Both the position numbers and the translations under genes were made by a program. Under the pieces are notes generated by a model that was given only the letters and a program-made list of their open reading frames with translations, was not told the origin of the DNA and did not search any database. Below, piece by piece: positions 9,526 through 19,359 of a stretch of DNA of 21,394 nt (the first letter of the stretch is position 1; each line of letters opens with the position of its first letter). Origin of the DNA: Gnetum montanum (lineage: Eukaryota; Streptophyta; Gnetopsida; Gnetales; Gnetaceae); the NCBI GenBank assembly GCA_015680685.1, contig MNCI01029717.1, positions 64,339-85,732 of the forward strand. The letters run 5' to 3'.

Positions 9526-9608
9526 GGCCAAAATATATGCCCTGACGTTGGACACTTGACCTTAGTGCTAGGCCCCAACATCACAACAAAAAAAAACACA
9601 TTTCATCA

Positions 9609-9616
9609 TACCCCCA
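9609..9616 (-). promoter_or_regulatory. Candidate polypurine tract of element C
   Basis: The minus strand reads TGGGGGTA directly before the 3' LTR, where the plus-strand DNA primer is normally made. It is short and partly decayed; the position is the main evidence. Confidence 0.5.
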
Positions 9617-9778
9617 TGACTGAATGAAAACTTGTCCTTAAGTTAAGAAGAGGAGGAACAAGTTCTTTACAACATAACATATTAGGTAGGTATGGGATTA
9701 TTGACTGACATTACAAACTGACTCAAATGAAACAGACATACAGACTCTAAGTACCCAAGTGTACGAAATTACAACATT

Positions 9779-9808
9779 GGGTGTTCATGATAAGAGAAGT
9801 GAACACCC
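9779..9808. repeat. Perfect 9-bp inverted repeat with a 12-base loop
   Basis: GGGTGTTCA at 9779-9787 and TGAACACCC at 9800-9808. It lies about 170 bp from the 3' LTR in noncoding sequence. Confidence 0.6.
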
Positions 9809-9850
9809 TAGATATCACTGACATCCAACACCTCTTGGCAGCAGAAGAAT

Positions 9851-9866
9851 GAGAGAGAGAGAGAGA
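9851..9866. repeat. (GA)8 microsatellite
   Basis: Eight uninterrupted GA units in the 3' noncoding region of element C. Confidence 0.9.
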
Positions 9867-10307
9867 TCCTTTGATCATGAATGGTCCTCCTTGTGTGGTA
9901 CGGCTACATCATTTTTGGTAAAGACAGTCCCACTTCTAGTCCATGCTTTCCACTACAATCACAACAAAATATATGAATTAGTATGTAAAGTGTAACACAT
10001 AGTGGTTAAATGCCTTGTCTTGTTGATGGTTACACTTGGCTAAGTTGTGATTGTGGTAGATTGGTTTCTTCAGTTAGTAGGAAGGCTAAAAAATAGGGTA
10101 AAATAGACAAGCAGTTCATTAAATCGAAAAAACATTTAACATAAAGAAATATTTGAAGAGGGTATAAGAATTCACAACAATGAAAAGAAGAATTCACTAA
10201 AAATTGTTGTGAAGATGTATATAATTGGATGTCATTGATGGGGTAAACAAAAGAGAATTTGATTGCAAGAGTGTCTAAGGATAAAGAACTTAACTAACCC
10301 AACCAAG

Positions 10308-10366
10308 AGATATGCAAGTGGGTCCTTCCCAAAGTAGGCATAAGCCTTTTATGCCCTTGCATATCT
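10308..10366. other. Candidate three-way-junction structure
   Basis: The outer stem AGATATGCAAG (10308-10318) pairs perfectly with CTTGCATATCT (10356-10366). Inside are two hairpins: TGGG-TCCTT-CCCA (10319-10331) and GGCATAA-GCCTT-TTATGCC (10337-10355). Only five bases (AAGTA minus the paired A, 10332-10336) are unpaired between them, and both loops end in CCTT. The outer stem can gain one wobble and one A-T pair. Function is unknown; it lacks hammerhead core bases. Confidence 0.55.
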
Positions 10367-10799
10367 TTAAACCAAACAGTCCATGGGCTCCATGGATAAT
10401 TAATGGTTACAAAAGGTTAAGTACAAAAACCTAGAAGAAACTAACTACGAATTCTAATACATCAAACCAGAACATGAAAACAACAGTGAGGTGAGACATG
10501 GAAAGCATAGATGGATGAGAGGTAGTGTGGAATGGAGTTCCTAATTACAGTCACATGAAGTCCCTTGTGAAATTTGTGGTTAAATGACTTGATAAGATCC
10601 ATCCTTAGTCCAAACCAAAACCAATCATGTTTAGTGACTTCGCATGGTCATTCTAAGACCAATCCATCCCCTAAGGCACAAGAGTGTTCCCACAAAATAA
10701 ATACCATTCCTTATTAGAGAAGAAGTAGGAAGTGAGGAAGGGCCTTAGTTAGAGGAGACTAATCCCATAACCAGTGCTTATAGCCTGTTTATTCTATCT

Positions 10800-11041
10800 A
10801 AGGGATGTGCTTTGAATTTTCATTTTTTTTTTTTGAAATGGGAACCACACCATGTAAAGACACACGCATTTATTTTGGCTAAGGGGTGTGCTTTAAATCC
10901 TCATATTTTCTCTTTTTTTTTCTTTTCTTGATAAGAACCACACCATGCAAGGACGTATGCATTTATTTTGTTTAAGGAATGTGCTTTGAATCCTCATAAT
11001 TTATGTTTTCCTGATGAGAACCACACCATGCAAGGACTTAT
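10800..11041. repeat. Three degenerate tandem repeats of about 68-93 bp
   Basis: Units start at 10800, 10881 and 10974. Each has AAGG-x-RTGTGCTTTRAAT, a T-rich variable stretch, then GAACCACACCATG, with a GCATTTATTTTG end in units 1 and 2. Length variation is in the T-rich part. Confidence 0.75.
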
Positions 11042-11639
11042 TCGACTTCTTTTTATTGGATGACATGAAATGGTAAGAAAGTCATGAAAACACATAGGCA
11101 CCTAGGCAAATAGAAAAACACAAAGAATACCAAATCTCATTGAAGCCACACCTTGTTTAAACCTTTGAATCCTTTCCAATTCCAAAAAATACCAAAGTCA
11201 CAAATTTATTAGAGTTTTATTAATGAAAAAGGGATTGCACATTTCCAAAACAATGAAAACCATAGAGTTTGTGGATGGGTGGATGTTGTAGACTCACTAC
11301 TTATTGCATGAAGAAGAAAGCATGTCCTAATTATTTGTAATGAAATTCAAAGCTAGAAACCAAACACCAACAATCAAACAAAAATAATACATACCACCAT
11401 CAAGTAACACACTATCATTGTACCTAGCACTTATTAACAAAAAGTTAGAAAATCACACCAAATAAAAGAAAATATAAAAGAAACTGTAAAATATTCAAGA
11501 AATAGCAAATGTACTAACAATGGTGTAAAACAAAAATTAGAAAGGATTAATAACATAAAAACAAAAGGATGTAAAATAAAGAATGTCTAAAACAAAATGT
11601 TGTAAAACAAAAAATTGAAAAACTGAGGAGTCACTTAAA

Positions 11640-12960
11640 TAATTAGCATGGTTGGCCATCTCTGCCACAACTAAAGTTGAAAGGAGGAGATTCAAAATAT
11701 GGAGCGTGGTNCAACTAAAGTTGAAAGGAGGAGATTCAAAATATGGAGCGTGGTTGTCCATTTGATGAGGTGCTTGTTGTGTTAGCTGGTGTATGCTCAT
11801 AGAAAGGTTTAATTTGTTGGATGTTGACCAGCTGTTTCTTGTTCAGGCTCTCAAGTTTATAGATCATCATGGCCTTAGAAGGAAAAGTCTCATAAATAAT
11901 GTAAGGTCCTTCCCACAATGTTTGGACCTTAGTTCATTGAGGTATGTGTGGGGTTTCAGTAAAGAACCTTGTCTCTCAATTGAAATTTGACTTTCTAATT
12001 TTTAGGTCATGACGCTTTTTGTTATAGGCCTTGTGCAACTTGTTAGATGATAAGGCCACTAATCGGTTTTTGTCTAGTAGGTTGAGATTCACCAGTCATT
12101 CTTTTTGGGCTAAACTCAAGTCAAGGTTAAGGTCACAAGCTGTTGAAAGTGTACGGTGTTTAGATTGAATAGGAAGTATCGGTAGTTTGCTATACACAAG
12201 TTCATAGGGAGAGTAGCCTATAGGAAGTTTCCAAGTTGAGCGGTAGGCCCAAAGGACATCATTTAGTTTTATGCTCCAATCATTCCTATACTTGCTAATA
12301 GTTCTTGTTAGTATCCTTGTGATTTCCCTATTGGTAACCTCAGCTTGACCATTAGCTTGGGGATGGTAAGGTGTTGTGAGTTTGTGTTCAAGCCCTAAGC
12401 GTTGCATGAACTTTTGAAAAGTAGTGCCTATAAAGTGAGTTCCATTGTCAGAAATTAATGCATGTGGCACATCAAACTTGTTTACAATGTTTTGTTGTAC
12501 AAACCGAGCAGTAATAGAGGATGTATAATCAATGATGGTTACCCACTTTGTACAATAGTCAATAGTGACTATGATGTACGCCTTTTCATTTGACATGGGC
12601 ATGATGGGACCCATGAAGTCAATGCCCTAGATGTTGAATGGTTCCAATGGTTGAATCCATTGTGGAGGTCCCTCCATTCAAGCATTCATTCCACCATCTT
12701 GTTGGCATTGTTCACAAGAGTGGATGTAATGGTGAGCATCCCTAAAGAGTGTTGGCTAATAGTACCCTACCATTAGGATTTTAATGGTCATGCGTCTCCC
12801 AACATAATGTTCTCCACAAGGACCTTCATGAGCATCTTGGAGAACATGTAGTTGATCGACATTAGGGACATACCAATAAACCAAGCCATCAATGCACATC
12901 TTGTAAAGGTGTCCATTGATCTCCATGAAGTGCTTTACTTGGTGAAGAAACTACTATTTC
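11640..12960 (-). pseudogene. pol: Element C integrase
   Basis: It inserts the element DNA into the chromosome. The N-terminal H2C2 zinc domain is visible: H-E-G-P-C-G-E-H (about 12835-12810) and CEQC (about 12712-12701). The catalytic core is well preserved: GIDFMGP carries the first Asp, SDNGTHF the second, and NGQAE the Glu, with 35 residues between the last two, as in D,D-35-E. An open stretch of 172 codons covers 12096-12614. A stop replaces the usual Trp just before GIDF. The tail has WEGPYIIYE and VNIQQIKPFYE (11918-11790), a GPY/F motif with no chromodomain after it. A duplicated 43-bp segment around the N at 11711 lies near its end. Confidence 0.92.
11668..11754. repeat. 43-bp direct duplication flanking an N (assembly join)
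   Basis: 11668-11710 and 11712-11754 are identical over 43 bases and separated only by the N at 11711. Probably an unmerged contig overlap. Confidence 0.82.
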
Positions 12961-13480
12961 TTTTGGTGGTCCAACCCTTGTGGCATCTCCTAAGTGAGAA
13001 GATAGGTGAGAATGTTATCATACCATTTTGGCTCATTCGACATCTATTCAGTTATAGCCCTAGCAAAGAGGAGTTAATCAGGAAATGTATAAAAAAATGG
13101 GCTTTCTTCCTCTTTGTCATCCCATCATAATCGAGACAAGTGATCAACAACCACATTCTTAGTGCCCTTTTGATCTACCATTGTAAGATTGAATTCCTAC
13201 AAGATCACCAACCATTGTATGACACGAGGGCTTATCGTTGACTTGTTCACTGTGATCAATGTGCATAAACACCTTATATCCAAGCACATAGTGCCTAAAC
13301 TTTTCTAGAGCAAACACCACAGCCATCAATTCTTTCTTTGTGGTGGTGTAGTTCAATTGTGCACCCATAATGCTTCAGCTAGCATAGTTGATGTAGTATG
13401 GTCATTTCTTGTCATCTAATTATGTTAGCATAGCTTCCAAGGAATAATTTGATGCATTTTTCATAATATGAAATGCTTTA
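12961..13480 (-). pseudogene. pol: Element C RNase H domain
   Basis: Motifs in order: FHIM-KNASNY-SLEAML (13474-13440), GAQLNYTTTKKELMAVVFAL, FRHYVLGYKVFMHIDHS, and the tail VVVDHLSRL (about 13160-13130). The middle part is open over 13159-13368. The first catalytic Asp is replaced by Asn (NASN), the same change as in B; the Asp of IDH is kept. After DHS a short deletion removes the usual Y-L-M part and shifts the frame relative to B. Confidence 0.88.
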
Positions 13481-14430
13481 GATCAGTCAGGTGCTTGTAG
13501 GATTGGAGTTTCTAAAAGATTTTCTTTTAGTTGCTAGAATGCTTTCTCACATTCTGTGGTCTAGATGAATGGAGCATCTTTCATTGTTAGCTCCACCAAT
13601 GGTCTTGCAACCTTAGAGAAATTTTCTATGAATCACTAGCAGTAGTTAGTATGTCCAAGGAATGATCGAACATCTTTAACTATTTCTGGCTAGCAGGTTA
13701 TTCCTTAGATGATCCTTATTTTTTCAGGGTCCACCTCAATTCTTGCTTGGGAGATTCTGTGCCCTAGTATAATGCCCTCCTAGACCAGGAGGTGATCTTT
13801 CTGCCAATTGAGCTACAAGTTGGTTTCAACACACCATTTTAGCACTTGCTCAAGGCTGTTCAGGGCTTGCTCAAATGTAGCTCCATAGGTGGAGAAGTCA
13901 TCCATGAAGACTTCTACACCACTACTGATCTACTATTAAAAAATGCTCAGGACTAGGCATTAGAATGTGGCAAGAGCCTTGCATAGATCAAACAACATCT
14001 TACGATATGCAAAAGTCCCCCAAGGACTCATGAATGTTGTATTTGCTTAGTCTTCTAGTGCAATTTGAATTTGTTTATACCCCCTATAACCATCTAGAAA
14101 ACTGTAGTAGCAATGCCTAGATATTGTGTCGAGCACCTAGTTAACAAATGGCAATAGAAAGTGATCCTTGAATGTTGTCATGTTCAGCAACCTGAAATCG
14201 ATGTAGACTTGCCACTTGCCATATTTCTTTGGCACAATTACAAGTGGGATAACCCACTCGTTATCCCCAATGAGATAAATGAACCTTGCCTTGAGGAGTT
14301 ACTCAATTTCCTCCTTGATGATTTACTTCAATTTGGGGTTCAAACGCCTTTGTGACTATCGTTTTAGCTTCATGGCTGGATCAGTGTAAATGAGATGCTA
14401 GCATATCCTAGGATCAATCCTTGTGAGTTC
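13480..14430 (-). pseudogene. pol: Element C reverse transcriptase domain
   Basis: The start is marked by HLIYTDPAMKLKR and SQRRLNPKLK (about 14390-14335), then DNEWVIPLVIVPKKYG (about 14265-14215), LLNMTTFKDHFLLPF, FLDGYRGYKQIQIA (about 14105-14055) with the first catalytic Asp, and VFMDDFSTYG (13911-13884) with the catalytic pair. The connection part (LGHRISQARIEVDPEKI) follows to about 13500. Stops, mostly TAG and TGA explainable by transitions, are scattered throughout, but most of it can be read with few frame changes. Length and order match a normal gypsy RT. Confidence 0.92.
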
Positions 14431-15330
14431 AAGATATGACCAAGCAAAAGCTGTTGACCATATTTCAACTACTTTCAACAACATCTTCTTCTGTTCTGGA
14501 GCAAGTTTTGAATTGATTATAATTGGCTTCCCATTTTTCAAAAATACATATTCCATTCTAGTTGGTAATGTTTTCAGCTCAAGGGGCTCTTTTTGAATTT
14601 GTCAAGAATTTCCAACTCTCCCCAATGAGTATCATCATTTATGTCATTAGAAAGTTGGTGATGAACTTGCTCTAGTTCATCCATGCCTGTGACATACGCA
14701 CATGTCCGGCTCTCAATTGGTTCCATGCAAAGTGTACTACTTTCAAAATCAATGGTTAGCCATTAGGTGCCCTCTTATTTTGTGGCTGCTACATATAGAC
14801 ACCTTTGAATTTCTACTTCTGGCACACGTTACTTACATGTAGAGATAGATTTTCTTGATGGCCCAAAGTTTCTACATAAAATTACACTCGCTATCGCTGT
14901 ACGCGATACATGAAACTATCTTCTTCTTAATCTTTCCAAATGCATTTTCTTTAGATATTTCTAGGAAAAGATCTCTAATACCAATTCTTGCATCTACAGT
15001 GCTTAGCCATGCCCTTTCCATGATGATTAGGAAGTCCCCTTTACAGTTCTCCACTTTGATTATTAGAAAGTTAGCAGGATAAGACCACCTACAAACAGTG
15101 GTCACAATGTCTTCTACCAGTTCCAATGGTACAATGATGGACTAGTCTACCACTTCTAATCTTATGTTGCTCTTCTTGAAAGGAGGCAAGTTCTAGGTAC
15201 TGTGCATCTCATGAGAAATCAAATTAATACTAGAACCTAAATCAAGAAGAGCCTTACACAGTTCGTTCCTAGCAATTGGCAAATAGATTAGAGGACTTCT
15301 AGGATTGGCTAACTTCCTGGGAAGGTTTCC
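14430..15330 (-). pseudogene. pol: Element C protease and protease-RT linker
   Basis: The active-site motif is LCKALLDLGSSINLIS (about 15265-15215), an Asp-Leu-Gly variant. The rest of the fold is in an open stretch at 14872-15126: LVEDIVTTVCRWSYPANF, then DFLIIMERAWLSTVDARI, which corresponds to the ILGRPFL-type segment of retroelement proteases. The linker to RT (WLTIDFESSTLCMEPI, about 14770-14715) is shared with B. A stop follows the active site near 15195. Confidence 0.85.
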
Positions 15331-17911
15331 TACATGGATCCAATCAGACACAGTATGAGTGAACATTACAGTATGGATCCTTAATACAGTTTGGTTTGAA
15401 GGAGGCCCAAAGGAATCTGATATGGAGGAAGAGGTAGGAGCAAGGTTGTCAACTGTGGGTGTAGGTGAGGGCTTAGGTGGGCTATAGGGTTGAAAGAAAG
15501 GTCTTTTTTTTTATCGAGCATTCGACCCATCCGATTGATGATTCAGTTGTAGATTAATAGCCCTTGTACCATTGCATTGTTGTGGTTGAGCTAGTAGTTC
15601 ATCTTGCATAGGAGGAGGAGCAAGTGGTAGTTATGCAACTAGAGGAGGAGTATGTGCAAGGATAGGAGAACGATAAGAATAAAAGGTGGTATCCCTTCTT
15701 TCATGTGGATATGGAGTTTGATAATAATCAAAAGGGTGGTAGTAAGGCGGTAAATTAGAAACATGACTAGAAGAGTCACGTGGAGACATAGGTTGCTGAA
15801 TATGATAACCATATGAATCAGGCTACCAATAAGGGTATTGTTGCCTTGGTGATGCCAATGCCTAGGATTGCGGTTGCTACCACTATTGATGCTATTCATA
15901 CAATTGCATTGGAGCTCCACTTGGATAATACAGTTGTTGTTGGCAACACTGCTTAAGATTACCTTGAGGATAAGGTAACCTTCTAGATGTTTGCCTTTGT
16001 GTAAGTTGTGGATGTAAGGCATACACCCCAAACTCTTGTAGATGTGACACAACAGGACAACATCCCTTAGGATGTTTGTACTGATAGATGTCACATCCAT
16101 GATCATCATTTGATTCACTATCTGTAACCTCTTATATTGTAGCAATCTTTCCCTTACCTTTGTAATATGCATGTTCAACTTCCTTGCACCTCTTACACTC
16201 ATGCTCACTACTTTGTTCTTTGGACTCCTCAACAATTTTGAAAACAACTTGGAATCTGTTATCCATTAAGTCTTTTAACTGATCAACCTTGGTTGTAAGT
16301 TCAGATTGGAATTATTGAAGTGAAAAGCTTTCTTATGCACCCCTTCATCAAATACAGATTCATCCTCACTACCACAAATTTGAACCTCCCTCTTGCGAAT
16401 GGAAGGATTACAGTTGTACTCTTTTACACTTTCTCTTTTTCTTAGTTCATCCTCCTCTTTGGCAATATGCTCTATTAATCTTTGTATCTGATAGGTAGTT
16501 AGTTTTGAAAATTTCCCTTAGGCATAAACACCAAGGTTTTTCCTCATTTCATTACAAAGCCTATCTATAGTGTGATGAAGTTGAACTAATTGAGAATAAC
16601 CATGGCCAGGACATTTGTACATCAAGGCATAGTATCAGCTAATGGTGGCATCCAAGGGTTTTTGTGATCCTTATTTTCACCCTTGAATTTGCTTCCTTAA
16701 GTTGGACACTCTAGAGTATGTTCGATACTTATCATTGAACAACTCAAGCATGGTACTCCATCATTTGATAGATTCTCACTCTAAAGACTGGTACCAGTTC
16801 CCTGCTTCTTTGATGAGTGTTCTAGGGAACAACTTCAATTTTTTCCACTTGTTCTCTATGTTCTACAAGGCACATGCATCTTGAAAAGCTTGAAGATGGT
16901 TCTACGGATTAGAATTAAATCCTCCTTCAAATCAAGAAATATTGTTCATGTCTAACCATTTGATCTAGCCATCCTTCACATGCCTTGTTGGAATTTTGAT
17001 TGCCTCTATGATGTTAAGCATACTTCAAGTAGCAAATAGAGGCTCATCAAGGCCTTGATCATGGTGCCTACGATGCCCTCTACTACCCCTTCGTTCATGG
17101 TGGTGTGCCTCTCTTGAATGTTTGCGCCCTTGATCTTGCCTATCTTGATGGTCCATTTGGTTATTTTGGCCCATCAATTGTTTCGTTTATTTTAATCACC
17201 TCCATCACAATCTCACCCTCAATAGTCACGGTCAGAGCTAGAAGAAGATGATGATGACAAAGGGAAAGAGGAAGGAGAACCCACACCTTCACAATGCCAA
17301 CTATCGCCTCTTCAACAATCACAACCATGATCATGATCGTGCTTCTTGTCTACATCCTTGTCTTGACTTACCCCTATGAATCCACCTTTGTCATTGGATC
17401 CCTTGTTACTAGAATCAAGATTGTGAACTATGGAGTGCAAATTCTGGTTTTGACCTCCATCACCAAAGTCAAAGAGAGGAGTTTCATTGAATGAAAAACC
17501 CCTGGAGAAGGGTTCCCCACTAGTTTTTTGGTACAACAGGAATGGAGAATTATTAAGCCCTTTTTCCTTCAAAAATTCATAACACTGTTCTAACTGTTGA
17601 TCTTGTAGACATGCTTCAGTAGGATGATAATTCCTGGTGTTAGCATCTTCCATAATATACTTCCCATAGCAATCTTGAAGACCACATTGTGCAAGCATTT
17701 GATAGAGCATTGCAGGAGCAACACGATCAGGTGACAACACAATGTTGCCCTCCATGTCACGCCACTACAGCTACTCATCCTGGTGTAGGATGAAGGTGAA
17801 GTTTGGCACATACTCATTAGGATGAGTATATATAATTCAATACTATTGAGGCTTTGGTAGATTAACTCTATCAGCCTTGGGTGGAGAAGTGCTCCTCTAA
17901 GAAGAAGACAT
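15330..17911 (-). pseudogene. gag: Element C gag
   Basis: The likely start is the ATG at 17911-17909 (MSSS-stop-RSTSPPK), 141 bp after the PBS. The N-terminal region reads NFTFILHQDE, then a 147-codon open stretch at 17312-17755 (MEGNIVLSPDRVAPAMLYQ...), then a Ser tract (about 17275-17235) and an Arg/His-rich part. The core gag domain is at about 16910-16600: HLQAFQDACAL, EAGNWYQSLE, TMLELFNDKYRTYSRVS, CPGHGYS. The zinc-knuckle position (16095-16057) reads CDIYQYKHPKGCC, so the second Cys has become Tyr. A Gln/Tyr/Pro-rich tail (about 16030-15560) ends near KKRPFFQPYSPPKP. Stops break it throughout. Confidence 0.88.
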
Positions 17912-18052
17912 TTTTAGTTAGCGAATAAAAATCACAATGTGCTTTGAGAATTTGTTGTAGTAATTATGAAATAAGATATGACTCTAAGGTTCATTCCAAT
18001 GATTTAAATACTTTTCACTAGATCCTAGATAGTGCACAAAATAACAAAAAGA

Positions 18053-18070
18053 TCTCCAACAATGATGCTA
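18053..18070 (-). promoter_or_regulatory. Decayed primer-binding site of element C (tRNA-Asp)
   Basis: The plus strand reads TCTCCAACAATGATGCTA, 11 of 18 matches to the tRNA-Asp 3' end, with all seven differences transitions. It lies one base from the 5' LTR. Confidence 0.85.
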
Positions 18071-18608
18071 ATGATGAGCAATGAGGTACCCCTACTCCCA
18101 ACCATGCGAATCACTAAGGTGTTGCGTGTGATTCAGTCAAATTCCATGGACCTATAGTTATCTAATACGTTAGCTCTTCTAGGAAGTGAAAGGGATGTTG
18201 AGAACATTCGTTATCTTCCCAACTACACTTGTGAGGCTCAAGGTTATGGCTTAAGTGTAGTTAAGATATATGAATTTTTGTCGTTTTATATTTTATGGAT
18301 GTAATCGCCTACAACAAGAATAAAGAGTAAAGTAGATTGAAAAATAGTGTCTATTGCCTAGCTAGCTTAACACAAGTAGTTGTCTCACTTTCTTGAACAC
18401 ATATAGCACTGTTGGGCTACCAAACGTTAAGTGTTGCTGGGTTACCAAGTACAATATGAATGCTCAAAGTGGTCGTGCTTATGTTCATTAACAACTACAA
18501 ATACATTACTTAAATCAAATGCATTAAAGTAAATAGCAAGAAAGTAAAATGCATTAAAGAAAATATTAAACTATTTTCAATGTTGCAAGGATTGTCAAAA
18601 GAGTTCAT

Positions 18609-18614
18609 TTTATT
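18609..18614 (-). terminator. Conserved AATAAA signal in the 5' LTR of C
   Basis: TTTATT on the plus strand, 177 bp downstream of the TATA in the transcript direction. Same place as in the other LTRs. Confidence 0.5.
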
Positions 18615-18790
18615 CTTGTCATACTACTGTGCTCAGGTACATCAATGCTTGAACAAAGAACCATACACACTTAGACTCCTTCTACGGCACTCAGAAAATA
18701 TTCTAACTCTGAGGAAAAGAAACGGCAAGAGCTTCGCTACCTGGCTTGAAAATTAAAACTAAAACTATGCAAAAACTAGAACCCGGGCGC

Positions 18791-18800
18791 TATATTTATA
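18791..18800 (-). promoter_or_regulatory. TATA box of element C promoter
   Basis: TATAAATATA on the minus strand within GCCTATAAATATAGC. Transcription would start some 25-35 bp lower. It is retained in both C LTRs despite the general decay. Confidence 0.68.
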
Positions 18801-18817
18801 GGCTAGGATATATGCCT

Positions 18818-18888
18818 CGACGTCGGACACCTAACGTCGGAGCGAGGCCCCGACGTCGCATACGTGATGTCGTAGCCTCGACATTGCA
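18818..18888. repeat. CGACGTCG (ACGT-core) motif array in U3 of C
   Basis: Perfect palindromes CGACGTCG lie at 18818-18825 and 18851-18858, with related ACGTCGG, TACGTGATGTCG and TCGACATTGC between and after. ACGT cores bind plant bZIP factors, so this is a plausible enhancer. The 3' LTR shows the same region decayed and partly deleted. Confidence 0.6.
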
Positions 18889-18910
18889 ACCAACAAAACA
18901 CGTTTCATCA

Positions 18911-18915
18911 ATGAA
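18911..18915. repeat. Target-site duplication of element C, right copy (ATGAA)
   Basis: Identical to 8789-8793 and immediately outside the CATCA end of the 5' LTR. Confidence 0.88.
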
Positions 18916-19149
18916 CCTATACTAACACTACTGGATTACCAGTGTGTATCGCTGGGTGTACCAAGTATTCACTACTTGGATTACCAAGCATTAATATATT
19001 ATGCTTGAAGTGGTCGTAGTACTTACATTGTTATAGAATAAAATATTAAATTTCTAAGTTCAAGAAAATAAAATACATTTAAAGCAAAGTGCTTGAAAGT
19101 AAACTAAATGTTAATCCAAATGTTGCAATGGAAAGAATTAATTTTTGAT

Positions 19150-19155
19150 TTTATT
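19150..19155 (-). terminator. Conserved AATAAA signal in LTR B
   Basis: TTTATT on the plus strand. Distance to the B TATA is 205 bp as given, or 172 bp once the 33-bp artefact at 19161-19193 is removed, matching the other LTRs. Confidence 0.48.
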
Positions 19156-19160
19156 GCCTT

Positions 19161-19225
19161 TATGCAAAGATGTCCATGTACATCATGCACTTNTATGCAA
19201 AGATGCCCATGTACATCATGCACTT
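19161..19225. repeat. 32-bp direct duplication flanking an N (assembly join)
   Basis: 19161-19192 and 19194-19225 are the same 32 bases with one mismatch (T/C), separated only by the N at 19193. Element C and LTR A have one copy of the matching segment. Confidence 0.82.
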
Positions 19226-19359
19226 GAATAAAACTCCATACAATCAACTTAATCCATGTTGTAAGCACTCAGAAATTTGACAAAGTCCTATGAAAAGAAA
19301 ATGCAAGCGCTTCGCTATAAATGGTACCAAACTACTCCCTAATGCGAAGGGTAAGCACA

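Larger units (their letters stand above)
8794..9608 (-). repeat. 3' LTR of element C (815 bp)
   Basis: It aligns end to end with 18072-18910, from TGATGAG to TTTCATCA. It lacks about 24 bp of the U3 motif array found in the other copy (18851-18888), apparently lost between two short direct repeats. The TATA (9516-9525) is intact. Confidence 0.93.
9617..11640 (-). other. Noncoding region between integrase and the 3' LTR of C
   Basis: About 2 kb with no reading frame of note on either strand. Athila elements can carry an env-like ORF here; I see no sign of one, intact or broken. The region holds a 9-bp hairpin (9779-9808), a (GA)8 run (9851-9866), a three-way-junction fold (10308-10366), three degenerate tandem repeats (10800-11041) and a long A-rich stretch (about 11330-11640). 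Confidence 0.7.
8794..18910 (-). mobile_element. Element C: full-length Athila-like LTR retrotransposon, 10.1 kb
   Basis: Both ends are present: LTRs at 8794-9608 (3') and 18072-18910 (5'), flanked by a perfect ATGAA duplication. The minus-strand order is 5' LTR, PBS, gag, protease, RT, RNase H, integrase, a roughly 2-kb noncoding region, polypurine tract and 3' LTR. Integrase after RT marks Ty3/gypsy. The integrase tail has a GPY motif but no chromodomain seen, and priming is by tRNA-Asp, which together point to Athila. Over the first 170 LTR bases I count 23 differences, 21 of them transitions, so the insertion is old. Many stops make it non-autonomous. Confidence 0.93.
18072..18910 (-). 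repeat. 5' LTR of element C (839 bp)
   Basis: It runs TGATGAGCAATG... to TTTCATCA and aligns over its whole length with 8794-9608. From the outer end inwards it has a U3 with a CGACGTCG array (18818-18888), TATA (18791-18800), AATAAA (18614-18609), and a long R/U5 to the PBS. Confidence 0.93.

Noticed and set aside
10308-10366. Hammerhead or tRNA reading of the three-way junction
   Set aside because: There are no hammerhead core bases at the junction, and arm lengths and loops do not fit a tRNA; kept only as a structure of unknown role.
11008-11060. Possible hammerhead ribozyme (CTGATGAG at about 11011)
   Set aside because: The second conserved core part (GAAA with flanking stem) and a cleavage site are missing, and other repeat units lack the motif.
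15639-16247. 202-codon minus-strand open frame over C gag
   Set aside because: It is the longest open stretch in the window but in the wrong phase. The frame with the zinc-knuckle block and Gln/Pro-rich tail that matches A and B is a neighbouring one, broken by stops.
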